This document shows, one piece after another, positions 56,471-64,000 of a DNA stretch of 64,000 nucleotides. The stretch is from Prauserella muralis (GTDB taxonomy: Bacteria > Actinomycetota > Actinomycetes > Mycobacteriales > Pseudonocardiaceae), in NCBI RefSeq assembly GCF_003202285.1, contig NZ_MASW01000002.1, forward strand, positions 434,001-498,000. Reading direction: 5' to 3'. Every line of letters starts with the position of its first letter. The first letter of the stretch is position 1. The notes beneath the pieces are model-generated. The model had not been told where the DNA came from. It was given only the letters and a program-made list of their open reading frames with translations, and did not search any database. The position numbers were made by a program, and so were the translations under genes.

Positions 56471-58270
56471 ATGCGGGTCGGTCGGGTATCGGCAGCGTTG
56501 GTCCTGGTCGGTGCGCTCGCGGTGCCGCAGGCGGCGGACGCGCGGCAACGGCCCCCTGCCGATCCCGGCGATCCGCGCGTCGAGGCGGGTGTCGCGCCGG
56601 GAGCGCCGGTGCCCGACAGCAGGCCAGGTGAGGCGTTCGCGGACCCGGCCGTGGCCCGGCTGCAGCGGGCGGCGGACACGGTGCAGCGCGAGCTCGGCGA
56701 CCTGACCGGGCACATCGCCGCCGCCGAGCGGCGGGTGCGCGCGGCGGGCGCGCGGCTGGCCGAGGCCCGCGCGCAGCGCAGGGCCGCCGAGGCCGCGGTG
56801 GCCGCCCAGCAACGCGAGGTGGACGCGTTCTCCCGCTCGGTGTTCACGGCGATGGGCCGCGCCGACGAGTTCCGCCTGCTGGTCACGGCCGCGAACGCCG
56901 AGGAACTGCTCGACGGCACGTCCATGCTCCAGCGGCTGCGGGCGGCGCAGGACGAGCGGCTGGCCGGCGTGCTCGACCGGCAGCGCAGGGCCGCCGAGGC
57001 CGAGCGGGTGGCTCTGGAGCAGGAACGGGCCGCCGCGGCCCGCAAGGCCGAGCTGGACCGGCGGGGCGCCGACGCGCGCAACCGGGCCGACGCGGTGTCC
57101 GCCGAACTGCGCGACCCCATCGCCGAGGCCAACTCCGCCGTCGTCGCCCAGCAGCGGGCCCAGCGTGACCGCAACGCCACGACGGCGGCGAACTGGCGTG
57201 CCTACCTGGACCGGCTCGCTCGTGCCGGCATCGACCCTCCGCCGGCGGTGGCACTGCGTGACCCTGCCCGGCTGCCCGCCGGGCTGCGGCCGCTGCCGGG
57301 CCGGGACGGCAGGCCGCAGGCGGGCGTGGCGCAGGTGAGTGCGGGCGGGAAGCGGCTGCTCGTGCTGCCGAGGGAGACCGTCGACGCGGTGTCGGCGGCC
57401 ATCGGCGCGCTGGGCAAGCCCTACGTGCCCCATGACGGCGGCGAGGGGCCCGTTGCGTACTCGTGCGACGGGCTGGTCCGCTCGGCGTTCACCGGCGCGG
57501 GGCTGGAGCTGCCGCGCTCGGCCGGCCGCCAGTTCGCCACGGGCAGGCGGGTACCGGCCGCCGACGCCCAGCCGGGCGATCTCGTGTTCGCCGGTCCGGC
57601 GCGCCACGGCGTGCAGTCGGTGGGCATCGTGCTCGACCGGCGCACGATGCTCGTCGCCGACGCCCGGCTGGCCGGTGTGGTCGTGGCCGACCTGCCCGCG
57701 GGCGACGGCCTGCTCGGCGTGGTGCGGCCCGCGCTCGGCCCGCGCCCCGCGGTCGCCGTGCCCCGCAGGGCGGCCGGAGAACTCACGTGGCGCTGCGGCG
57801 GCGTCGAGCTGCCCCCGCGCCCCGCCGGCGGGAGCGCGGTCGGCAGCAGCGGCGCCGCGGGTGCCTGGGGCGGGTACCCGAACGGGCTGATCCCGGCCGC
57901 CGCGCTGTGCCCGATCGGCGTCGGCTCGCACCTGCTGCGCTGCGACGCCGCGCAGGCGTTCCAGGCGATGTCGCGGGCCTACGCCGGGGCCTTCGGCAGC
58001 CCGTTGTGCCTGACCGACTCCTACCGGACCTTCGACGCCCAGGTGGATCTGTACCGGCGCAAGCCGTCGCTGGCCGCCGTGCCGGGTACGAGCAACCACG
58101 GCTGGGGCCTCGCGGTGGACCTGTGCGGCGGCGCGGAGTCGTTCGGCACCCCGCAGTACGGCTGGCTGGCCCGCAACGCGGGCGCGTTCGGCTGGGTCAA
58201 CCCCGGCTGGGCCCGGCCGGGTGGGGGGCGCGAGGAACCGTGGCACTGGGAGTACGCGGGCCGGGCGTGA
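56471..58270 (+). CDS. Secreted protein: coiled coil, degenerate NlpC/P60 and M15 (VanY) carboxypeptidase domains
   Basis: About 599 residues from ATG 56471 (GGAGGTGCGG before it). Signal peptide near 1-25, coiled coil about 60-230, then an NlpC/P60-like domain at 295-420 with Cys in YSCDGLVRSAFTGAGLELP but QSVGIVLDRRTMLVA where catalytic His residues are expected, and a C-terminal D-alanyl-D-alanine carboxypeptidase (SYRTFDAQVDLYRRKP, SNHGWGLAVDLCGG, EPWHWEY; His, Asp and His zinc ligands). It is likely a peptidoglycan hydrolase whose NlpC half may be inactive. Adjacent to another C40 peptidase. Confidence 0.85.
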   Translation: MRVGRVSAALVLVGALAVPQAADARQRPPADPGDPRVEAGVAPGAPVPDSRPGEAFADPAVARLQRAADTVQRELGDLTGHIAAAERRVRAAGARLAEARAQRRAAEAAVAAQQREVDAFSRSVFTAMGRADEFRLLVTAANAEELLDGTSMLQRLRAAQDERLAGVLDRQRRAAEAERVALEQERAAAARKAELDRRGADARNRADAVSAELRDPIAEANSAVVAQQRAQRDRNATTAANWRAYLDRLARAGIDPPPAVALRDPARLPAGLRPLPGRDGRPQAGVAQVSAGGKRLLVLPRETVDAVSAAIGALGKPYVPHDGGEGPVAYSCDGLVRSAFTGAGLELPRSAGRQFATGRRVPAADAQPGDLVFAGPARHGVQSVGIVLDRRTMLVADARLAGVVVADLPAGDGLLGVVRPALGPRPAVAVPRRAAGELTWRCGGVELPPRPAGGSAVGSSGAAGAWGGYPNGLIPAAALCPIGVGSHLLRCDAAQAFQAMSRAYAGAFGSPLCLTDSYRTFDAQVDLYRRKPSLAAVPGTSNHGWGLAVDLCGGAESFGTPQYGWLARNAGAFGWVNPGWARPGGGREEPWHWEYAGRA

Positions 58271-58312
58271 GCCGCGCCGAAATTGTCGGTGGGTGTGCCT
58301 ACCGTGCGCCGC

Positions 58313-58540
58313 ATGGACTACATCGACGAGAACACGCTGGTCATCGACTGTGACCGCTGCCAGGTCAGGGGCGACGCGTGCTCCGAGTGCGTCGTCAGTG
58401 TGCTGCTGGGCGCGCCGCCCTCGGTGGAGTGGGACAGCGCGGAGCAGCGCGCCGTGAACGCGCTCGCCGACGCGGGCATGGTGCCGCGGCTGCGCCTCGT
58501 GGACGAGCAACCGGCCCGGCCGCGGCGGCGCGCTGGGTGA
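58313..58540 (+). CDS. Conserved small cysteine-rich protein
   Basis: 75 residues from ATG 58313. Cysteines in IDCDRCQVRGDACSECVVSV suggest a metal site. The rest has SAEQRAVNALADAGMVPRLR and a basic tail. Proteins like this seem to sit in actinobacteria near RipA-like genes; the function is unknown to me. It lies 42 bases after the preceding hydrolase gene. Confidence 0.7.
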   Translation: MDYIDENTLVIDCDRCQVRGDACSECVVSVLLGAPPSVEWDSAEQRAVNALADAGMVPRLRLVDEQPARPRRRAG

Positions 58541-58953
58541 TCGCCGCGCAAACCTCGTGCGGCGAGCGGTCCATCCGATCAGGTGAACGGTCAGGGCGAA
58601 TTCGGTGCTTGCTTGTTAGATCCATCACATACAGCGATTAGCCGCTGGTCTGAAGGGGGGTCGGCGCACAGTGGGCGATTTTCGGTACCGCGCCGGTGGA
58701 CGTGGGCACCGCTCTTTCGTAACCTGGCCGAGATCTCGCGCCAGGTAGCCGAGCCACCGGGCCGGCGACGCGGGATCGCCGCCGAAACGGCTTTGTCGGG
58801 GAGCTGTGTCGGAGCCACCGCGCGACACCAGGACGGGTGCAGGTACCTGCGGTACCGCCATGCCTGGGTCGCGTAGCCGCGGAGAGGGCCCCCGACCTCC
58901 CGCGAACGGTTCGCCCCGGCAGGCGGCTGGAGAGCAAAGGAGACACACGCGGC
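58541..58953 (+). promoter_or_regulatory. 413-base leader before a C40 peptidase, candidate c-di-AMP (ydaO) riboswitch
   Basis: No gene in this stretch. It contains many short complementary GC blocks: GGCGACGCGGGATCGCCGCC at 58763, CAGGTACCTGCGGTACCG near 58842, and two GTAGCCG repeats (58746 and 58874). Actinobacterial NlpC/P60 and rpf genes are commonly preceded by c-di-AMP riboswitches, and the two related halves fit that two-fold architecture. The family call is inference without alignment. Confidence 0.35.
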
Positions 58954-60006
58954 GTGCAGTCGCATCCCGTAAGGCGCGTGGTGTCGGGCGCGCTGGCGGC
59001 CTCCGCCGTGATCGCGGTCGTCACCTTCACCCAGGCACCAGCTACCGCATCCCCCACCCCCGCCCTTCAACAACCCCCGAGCAGTTCCTCCGAGGCGCTG
59101 GACAAGTACCGCGAGCTGGCGAGCCAGGCCGAGAAGCTCAACGAGGAGTACCTCAGGGCCCAGGAGGACCTGAAAGCGAAGGAGCATGAGCTCGGTCGCG
59201 CGCAGAAGCAGCTGGAGAAGGCCCAGCAGGCGCTGCGGCAGGCCTCGGCCGACGAGGGCCGCTACCGCGTCGACGTCGACAAGTTCGCGGGCGCCTCGTT
59301 CACCAGCGGTGCGCAGCTGAACAAGATGTCCGCGCTGCTCACCGGCGACTCGGCGCAGGACTTCCTCGACCGGTCCTCGGCGCTGGACGTGCTCGCCACC
59401 GACAAGAACGAGGCCCTGAGCAGGCTCCAGGGCGCCGTCAACGCGGCCAACGCAGCCAGGCAACAGGCCGCCGACGCCAGGAACAAGGCGCAGCGCGCCA
59501 AGGACGCCGCCGCCAAGCTCACCGCGGACATCGAGGCCCGCAAGGAGCGGCTGGACGCGCAGATCGACGAACTCGCCGAGCAGGCGGGCCTGCTCAGCGA
59601 CTCCGACGTCGCCTCCCAGCAGGACACCGGCGTCGACATCGGTCCCGTCACGGCGCCAGGCCCGGCCGCGCAGGCCGCCGTGGACGCCGCGCTCAGCGTG
59701 CGCGGCAGCCCCTATGTCTGGGGCGCCACCGGCCCGAGCGAGTTCGACTGCTCCGGCCTCACCCAGTGGGCCTACTCGCAGGCCGGCATCAGCATCCCGC
59801 GCACGAGCAGCTCGCAGTCGACCTACGGCACCCCGGTGTCGCGCGACCAGCTGCAGCCGGGCGACCTGGTGTTCTTCTACTCGCCGGTGTCGCACGTGGG
59901 CATCTACGTCGGCGACGGCATGATGGTCCACGCCCCGACCTCGGGTGACGTGGTGAAGGTCTCGCCGCTGCAGGACGAGTACAGCGGCGCCCGCCGGGTC
60001 GCCTAG
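58954..60006 (+). CDS. C40 (NlpC/P60) peptidase, RipA-like
   Basis: Secreted D,L-endopeptidase that cuts peptidoglycan stems, 350 residues. Signal peptide near 1-32 (VVSGALAASAVIAVVTFTQA), a coiled coil about 47-210 (ELASQAEKLNEEYLRAQEDL), and a C-terminal NlpC/P60 domain 235-350: FDCSGLTQWAYSQAGISIPR (catalytic Cys), VSHVGIYVGDGMMVHAPTSG (His). GTG 58954 follows AAAGGAGA. The coiled coil probably keeps it auto-inhibited or bound to FtsX, as in RipC. Its leader is possibly a riboswitch. Confidence 0.95.
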   Translation: MQSHPVRRVVSGALAASAVIAVVTFTQAPATASPTPALQQPPSSSSEALDKYRELASQAEKLNEEYLRAQEDLKAKEHELGRAQKQLEKAQQALRQASADEGRYRVDVDKFAGASFTSGAQLNKMSALLTGDSAQDFLDRSSALDVLATDKNEALSRLQGAVNAANAARQQAADARNKAQRAKDAAAKLTADIEARKERLDAQIDELAEQAGLLSDSDVASQQDTGVDIGPVTAPGPAAQAAVDAALSVRGSPYVWGATGPSEFDCSGLTQWAYSQAGISIPRTSSSQSTYGTPVSRDQLQPGDLVFFYSPVSHVGIYVGDGMMVHAPTSGDVVKVSPLQDEYSGARRVA

Positions 60007-60047
60007 CCCGGCAGGATCTCCCTGCGGGGCGGGATAGTCTGGCCGCC

Positions 60048-61205
60048 ATGCGTCGCACGCTGCTGGTGACCAACGACTTCCCGCCCCGGCCAGGGGGAAT
60101 CCAGTCCTATCTGCACTCGCTGGCCACCCGGCTGCCCGCCGACGACCTCGTCGTCTACGCGCCGTCCTGGGAGCGGGAGTCCGGCTCGCACACCGAGTTC
60201 GATGCCAAGGCCCCGTTCGAGGTTGTCCGGCACCCCACCTCGCTGATGCTGCCGACCCCGGACGTGCTGCGGCGGGCCAGGCAGCTGCTGCGCTCGCGCG
60301 GCTGCGAGGCGGTGTGGTTCGGCGCCGCCGCCCCGCTGGCCCTGCTGGGCAGCCCGCTGCGCGACGCGGGCGCACACCGCGTGCTCGCCTGCACCCACGG
60401 CCACGAGGTCGGCTGGTCGATGCTGCCGCTGGCCCGGCAGGCGCTGCGCCGCATCGGCGACACCGCCGACGTGGTGACCTTCGTCAGCCACTACACGCGC
60501 GGCCGCTTCGCCTCCGCGTTCGGCCCGCTCGCCGGGCTCGAACACCTGCCCTCCGGCGTCGACACCGAGCTGTTCCGCCCCGACGACGCCGCCCGCGCCG
60601 ACCTGCGCCGCCGCTACGGCCTCGGCGACCGGCCCACCGTCGTGTGCGTGTCCCGGCTTGTGCCGCGCAAGGGCCAGGACATGCTCATCCACGCGTTGCC
60701 GGAGCTGCGCAAACGCGTGCCGGACGCGGCGCTGCTGCTCGTCGGCGGCGGCCCCTACCGCAAGCGGCTCGCCCAGCTGGCCACGGAACTGGGGGTGTCC
60801 GAACACGTGGTGCTGACCGGCTCGGTGCCCTGGGAGGAACTGCCCGCCCACTACACGGCGGGTGACGTGTTCGCGATGCCCGCGCGCACCCGCGGCAAGG
60901 GCCTCGACGTGGAGGGCCTCGGCATCGTCTACCTCGAGGCCTCCGCGGCGGGGCTGCCGGTGGTCGCCGGGAGCTCCGGTGGCGCGCCGGAGACCGTGCT
61001 GGACGAGGTCACCGGGCACGTCGTGGACGGGCGCAAGCTCGACCAGATCGTCGACACGCTCGCCGCGCTGCTCGCCGATCCGGTGCGGGCCCGCCGCATG
61101 GGGGAGGCGGGGCGCCGCTGGGCAGGCGAGCACTGGCGCTGGGACGTGCTCGCGGCGCGCCTCGCGGCGATGCTCGACGGCAGCCGGGTCGTCGGCCCCC
61201 GGTGA
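60048..61205 (+). CDS. pimB: Phosphatidylinositol monomannoside alpha-1,6-mannosyltransferase (PimB')
   Basis: GT4 family mannosyltransferase making Ac1PIM2 from GDP-mannose. 385 residues. MRRTLLVTNDFPPRPGGIQS, THGHEVGWSMLPLARQALRR, HLPSGVDTELFRP and VSRLVPRKGQDMLIHALPEL are typical, and KGLDVEGLGIVYLEASAAGL supplies the EX7E motif. Located 41 bases after the C40 peptidase, as Rv2188c is near Rv2190c. The presence of PIM synthesis fits a mycolic or related actinomycete envelope. Confidence 0.93.
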   Translation: MRRTLLVTNDFPPRPGGIQSYLHSLATRLPADDLVVYAPSWERESGSHTEFDAKAPFEVVRHPTSLMLPTPDVLRRARQLLRSRGCEAVWFGAAAPLALLGSPLRDAGAHRVLACTHGHEVGWSMLPLARQALRRIGDTADVVTFVSHYTRGRFASAFGPLAGLEHLPSGVDTELFRPDDAARADLRRRYGLGDRPTVVCVSRLVPRKGQDMLIHALPELRKRVPDAALLLVGGGPYRKRLAQLATELGVSEHVVLTGSVPWEELPAHYTAGDVFAMPARTRGKGLDVEGLGIVYLEASAAGLPVVAGSSGGAPETVLDEVTGHVVDGRKLDQIVDTLAALLADPVRARRMGEAGRRWAGEHWRWDVLAARLAAMLDGSRVVGPR

Positions 61206-61229
61206 CAGGACCGCACGAAGGGCACCGCC

Positions 61230-61868
61230 TCAGTCGCGCAGCGCCGGGTTGTCCGGATGGTCCATGCGCACCGCGACGTCCGCTGCCGCCGCCGGGTCCA
61301 CCTCCCGCTCGTAACGCTCGTAGGCGGGCAGTGCCCACTGCTGCCCGGCGGGCAGGCGCCGGGACAGAGCGGCGGGGGAGAGCCACAGGTGCACGGTGAG
61401 GTCCAGCCGCAGGCCCCTGCCGAGCAGCAGCTCGCCGTCCAGCAGCAGGACCGTGCCCTCCGGCAGCCGCGTGCGGGACAGCCGGTAGGCACGGTCGCGT
61501 TCCCGGTCCCACAGCGCGGGCAGCACGGCGCCTGAGCCGCCGGGCGCGAGCGGGTCGAGCACCTCGCGCCGCAGGCCGCTCTCGTCGAGCCAGTCCTCGT
61601 AGCGCACGTCCGGGTCGTGCCGCCCGCGTTCCAGGCGCAGGGAAGCGGGCCGCAGGTAGTCCCAGGCCGACACGCGCTGAACCTCGTGGCCGCGCACCCG
61701 CAGCGGGTCGACGAGCGCGTCGGCGACGCCGGCCGGGTCGCTCGCCCCTGCGGCGCCGTCGATCGCCACCGCCGCCCACGGTCGTGGCGGCAGGGCGGTG
61801 ATGCGCTCGGCCAGCTCGTCGACGAGCCGGTCGAACGAGATCGGCCGGTAACGGGCGCTGGTCGGCAT
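61230..61868 (-). CDS. Uridine kinase-like protein with degenerate P-loop
   Basis: 212 residues resembling uridine/cytidine kinases. Walker A should be near residue 35, but reads AVAIDGAAGASDPAGVADAL, lacking the GKS/T. ASLRLERGRHDPDVRYEDWL and LLDGELLLGRGLRLDLTVHL, LPAYERYEREVDPAAAADVA follow. Nucleotide hydrolysis may be lost or altered. Convergent with pimB and divergent from bioA. Confidence 0.75.
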   Translation of the reverse strand: MPTSARYRPISFDRLVDELAERITALPPRPWAAVAIDGAAGASDPAGVADALVDPLRVRGHEVQRVSAWDYLRPASLRLERGRHDPDVRYEDWLDESGLRREVLDPLAPGGSGAVLPALWDRERDRAYRLSRTRLPEGTVLLLDGELLLGRGLRLDLTVHLWLSPAALSRRLPAGQQWALPAYERYEREVDPAAAADVAVRMDHPDNPALRD

Positions 61869-61986
61869 GCCGCAACGCTAGCAACGCACACCAGGGTGCC
61901 GGCATCGTGAAACGCGGCGGCACAACAGGGTCTGGAGCGGCTGCCGGTGCGGGCTGCGCCGACAGCCTGCGGCTACAGTGCCGGGC

Positions 61987-63276
61987 ATGTCGCCGGAGGA
62001 AGCCGACGCCCTGCTCGCCCTCGACGCCGAGCACGTGTGGCACCCGTACGGCCCGATGCCGGGCACCGTGCCGCCGCTGCTGGTCACCGAGGCGGAGGGG
62101 GTGCGGTTACGGCTGGCCGACGGCAGGGAGCTGGTGGACGGCATGTCGTCGTGGTGGTCGGCGATCCACGGCTACCGGCACCCGGTGCTCGACGAGGCGC
62201 TGACCGCGCAGGCGGGCCGCATGAGCCACGTGATGTTCGGCGGGCTCACCCATGAGCCGGCGATCCGGCTGGCCACGACGCTGGTCGAGCTGGTCCCGGA
62301 CGGGCTGCGGCATGTCTTCCTCTGCGACTCCGGGTCGGTGTCGGTCGAGGTCGCCGTCAAGATGTGCCTGCAGTACTGGCGGTCGCGGGGCCGCGCGGGC
62401 AAGCGCAGGCTGCTCACGTGGCGCGGTGGCTACCACGGCGACACCTTCCACCCGATGAGCGCGTGCGATCCCGACGGCGGCATGCACGCCCTGTGGCGGG
62501 GCGTGCTGCCGGAGCAGGTGTTCGTGCCCGCGCCACCACCGGGCTTCGATCGCGCTCCCGAAAAGTCCTATGTAGACATGCTGGAACGGGAGGTCGCGCG
62601 GCACGCAGGCGAGCTCGCGGCCGTCATCGTCGAGCCGGTGGTGCAGGGTGCGGGTGGCATGCGCTTCCACAGCCCCGGCTACCTGCGCGTGCTGCGCGAG
62701 ATCACCGCCGCGCACGACGTGCTGCTCGTCTTCGATGAGATCGCCACGGGATTCGGCCGGACCGGGGCGATGTTCGCCGCCGGCCATGCCGGGGTGACAC
62801 CGGACGTGCTGTGCGTCGGCAAGGCGCTCACCGGCGGCTACCTGACGATGGCCGCGGCCCTGTGCACGCCCGAGGTGGCGCGGGGCATCTCGGCGGGTGA
62901 GGTGCCGGTGCTCGCCCACGGTCCGACGTTCATGGGAAACCCGCTGGCCTCGGCGGTCGCCGGCGCCTCGCTCGGGTTGCTGCGCACGGGAGACTGGCAG
63001 GCCGACGTCGCGCGGATCGAACGGCTGTTGCGCGAGGGCCTGGCGCCCGCGGCCGACCTGCCCGGTGTGGTCGACGTCCGGGTGCTCGGCGCCGTCGGCG
63101 TGGTGCAGCTCGACCACCCCGCCGACGTCGCGGCGGCGACGCGCGCCGTCACCGGGCGCGGGGTGTGGCTGCGCCCCTTCCGCGACCTCGTGTACGCGAT
63201 GCCGCCGTACGTCACCGAGGACGAGGACGTCTCGCTCATCGCCGGTGCGATGGTCGAGGCGGCGCGAACGGCGTAG
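61987..63276 (+). CDS. bioA: Adenosylmethionine-8-amino-7-oxononanoate aminotransferase
   Basis: Biotin biosynthesis PLP aminotransferase, 429 residues. [11 protein letters not shown] near 20, [60 protein letters not shown] and the PLP lysine in [18 protein letters not shown] are diagnostic. TACAGT at 61974 lies seven bases before ATG 61987, suggesting a leaderless message; GTG 61978 is in frame. No other bio genes are adjacent. Confidence 0.95.
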   Translation: MSPEEADALLALDAEHVWHPYGPMPGTVPPLLVTEAEGVRLRLADGRELVDGMSSWWSAIHGYRHPVLDEALTAQAGRMSHVMFGGLTHEPAIRLATTLVELVPDGLRHVFLCDSGSVSVEVAVKMCLQYWRSRGRAGKRRLLTWRGGYHGDTFHPMSACDPDGGMHALWRGVLPEQVFVPAPPPGFDRAPEKSYVDMLEREVARHAGELAAVIVEPVVQGAGGMRFHSPGYLRVLREITAAHDVLLVFDEIATGFGRTGAMFAAGHAGVTPDVLCVGKALTGGYLTMAAALCTPEVARGISAGEVPVLAHGPTFMGNPLASAVAGASLGLLRTGDWQADVARIERLLREGLAPAADLPGVVDVRVLGAVGVVQLDHPADVAAATRAVTGRGVWLRPFRDLVYAMPPYVTEDEDVSLIAGAMVEAARTA

Positions 63277-63578
63277 TCGTACCAAGATCACCCGATCTTG
63301 TCCGGACCACGGTCATGCGGCGGGTGCCGATCACGCATCGCGACGGAACTTCCCGGTGTCGTCATTGATCGAGTGAGACCTGGCCCACTTGCCGTGGTCG
63401 TCGCTCACCTTCGGATGTCCGCTTGGTAATGACATCGCGCTGCGCCGAACATGAGAGTTTCTTTCCATAGCGGACATTTCACGTTCTTTCCGGTTACCTG
63501 GAGCCGTGCCGGCAGAGTGGCCCGCGCCGACGATCCACTTTCGAGCCATCTTCGACACAGCCACTGGGAGGACTACCG
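63277..63578. other. 302-base intergenic region before the SulP gene
   Basis: No gene seen. ATGTCCGCT (63415-63423) and AGCGGACAT (63469-63477) form a perfect 9-bp inverted repeat 45 bases apart in a comparatively AT-rich patch, possibly a looped operator. Promoter not identified with certainty. Confidence 0.4.
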
Positions 63579-64000
63579 ATGTCACGGCAGGTCGGTCACG
63601 AGAGGAGTGCGGAACCCCACCCCCGGCAGGTCGTTCTGGGCAGAGTTCTGCGCCACGACGTGCCGGCCTCCCTGGTGGTGTTCCTCGTCGCCGTGCCGCT
63701 GTCCCTGGGAATCGCGCTGGCTTCGGGGGCGCCGATCGTCGCCGGGCTGATCGCCGCCATCGTGGGCGGCGTCGTCGCCGGTGCCGTCGGTGGCGCGCCG
63801 TTGCAGGTGAGCGGTCCCGCGGCCGGGCTCACGGTCGTCATGGCCGAGACCATCAACCAGTTCGGCTGGGCGGTCACGTGTGCCATCACCGTGGCGGCGG
63901 GCGCTCTGCAGGTCCTTTTCGGACTGAGCAGGGTCGCCCGTGCCGCACTGGCGATCTCGCCCGCGATCGTGCACGGGATGCTCGCGGGCATCGGCGTCAC
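63579..64000 (+). CDS. SulP family inorganic anion transporter, N-terminal part (cut by window end)
   Basis: Only 140 codons are present. ATG 63579 follows GGGAGGA. Sequence: LRHDVPASLVVFLVAVPLSL and GIALASGAPIVAGLIAAIVG, GAPLQVSGPAAGLTVVMAET, matching the N-terminal part of SulP permeases that carry sulphate or bicarbonate, sometimes fused to carbonic anhydrase. Whether a C-terminal enzyme is fused here lies outside the window. Confidence 0.92.
   Translation, partial: MSRQVGHERSAEPHPRQVVLGRVLRHDVPASLVVFLVAVPLSLGIALASGAPIVAGLIAAIVGGVVAGAVGGAPLQVSGPAAGLTVVMAETINQFGWAVTCAITVAAGALQVLFGLSRVARAALAISPAIVHGMLAGIGV

Overview
The window is a very GC-rich actinobacterial chromosome segment, most probably from a member of the Pseudonocardiaceae (Amycolatopsis, Saccharomonospora or Prauserella type). 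The evidence is the gene content and order: an aa3/bc1 respiratory cluster with a diheme QcrC, a PimB-type mannosyltransferase, an F420-dependent oxidoreductase, DUF3043 and DUF402 proteins, many GTG starts and short GTGA overlaps, and several apparently leaderless genes. From memory, the backbone follows the order around Rv2188c-Rv2218 of Mycobacterium tuberculosis (pimB, qcrCAB-ctaE, trpD, ctaC, asnB, cbhK, erpA-like, DUF3043, cobT, ilvE, pepA, dlaT, lipB, lipA), interrupted by local insertions. The genus call is an inference.

Layout. 1-7.4 kb: 3' end of dnaE, an MFS exporter, LtrA, a sirtuin and a large acyl-CoA dehydrogenase. 7.5-18.4 kb: DedA, then the lipoate and 2-oxoacid dehydrogenase block (lipA, lipB, sucB/dlaT, lpd), with a TetR, F420 and SDR insertion between lipA and lipB. 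18.5-25.8 kb: pepA, ilvE and cobT with several conserved hypotheticals. 25.8-35.3 kb: a catabolic island. 35.3-42.4 kb: aldo/keto reductase, DUF3043, ErpA, PfkB kinase, FAD oxidoreductase and asnB. 42.6-51.9 kb: cytochrome c oxidase subunits (ctaC, ctaF, ctaE) and the bc1 complex (qcrCAB), with trpD. 52-64 kb: a DnaQ/GIY-YIG nuclease, secreted peptidoglycan hydrolases, pimB, bioA and the start of a SulP transporter.

The most interesting region is the island at 25.8-35.3 kb. It holds a SorC-type regulator, a dedicated HPr, a complete glucitol-type PTS (IIC, IIB, IIA, GutM), a COG4091/SAF-domain oxidoreductase of the family that contains Brucella DRL (DXR-II), an acetoin-dehydrogenase-type E1 alpha/E1 beta/E2 set, an IspD homologue without IspF, and a small zinc-ribbon protein. 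Read together these suggest a pathway that imports and phosphorylates 2-C-methyl-D-erythritol, oxidises MEP to DXP, and cleaves DXP thiamine-dependently to acetyl-CoA and glyceraldehyde 3-phosphate: the first MEP-pathway steps run backwards as catabolism. Both promoters of the island share the palindrome ATGTGCACAT. The substrate is inferred, not shown.

Three families of intergenic repeats are also present: three long hairpins sharing CGAGCC-AAGG arms (7.4, 11.6 and 12.6 kb), two palindromic elements built from AATGCSRCATTGGGG arms (24.7 and 38.9 kb), and one array of eight 21-bp tandem units (18.9 kb). No rRNA, tRNA, CRISPR array or insertion sequence was seen.
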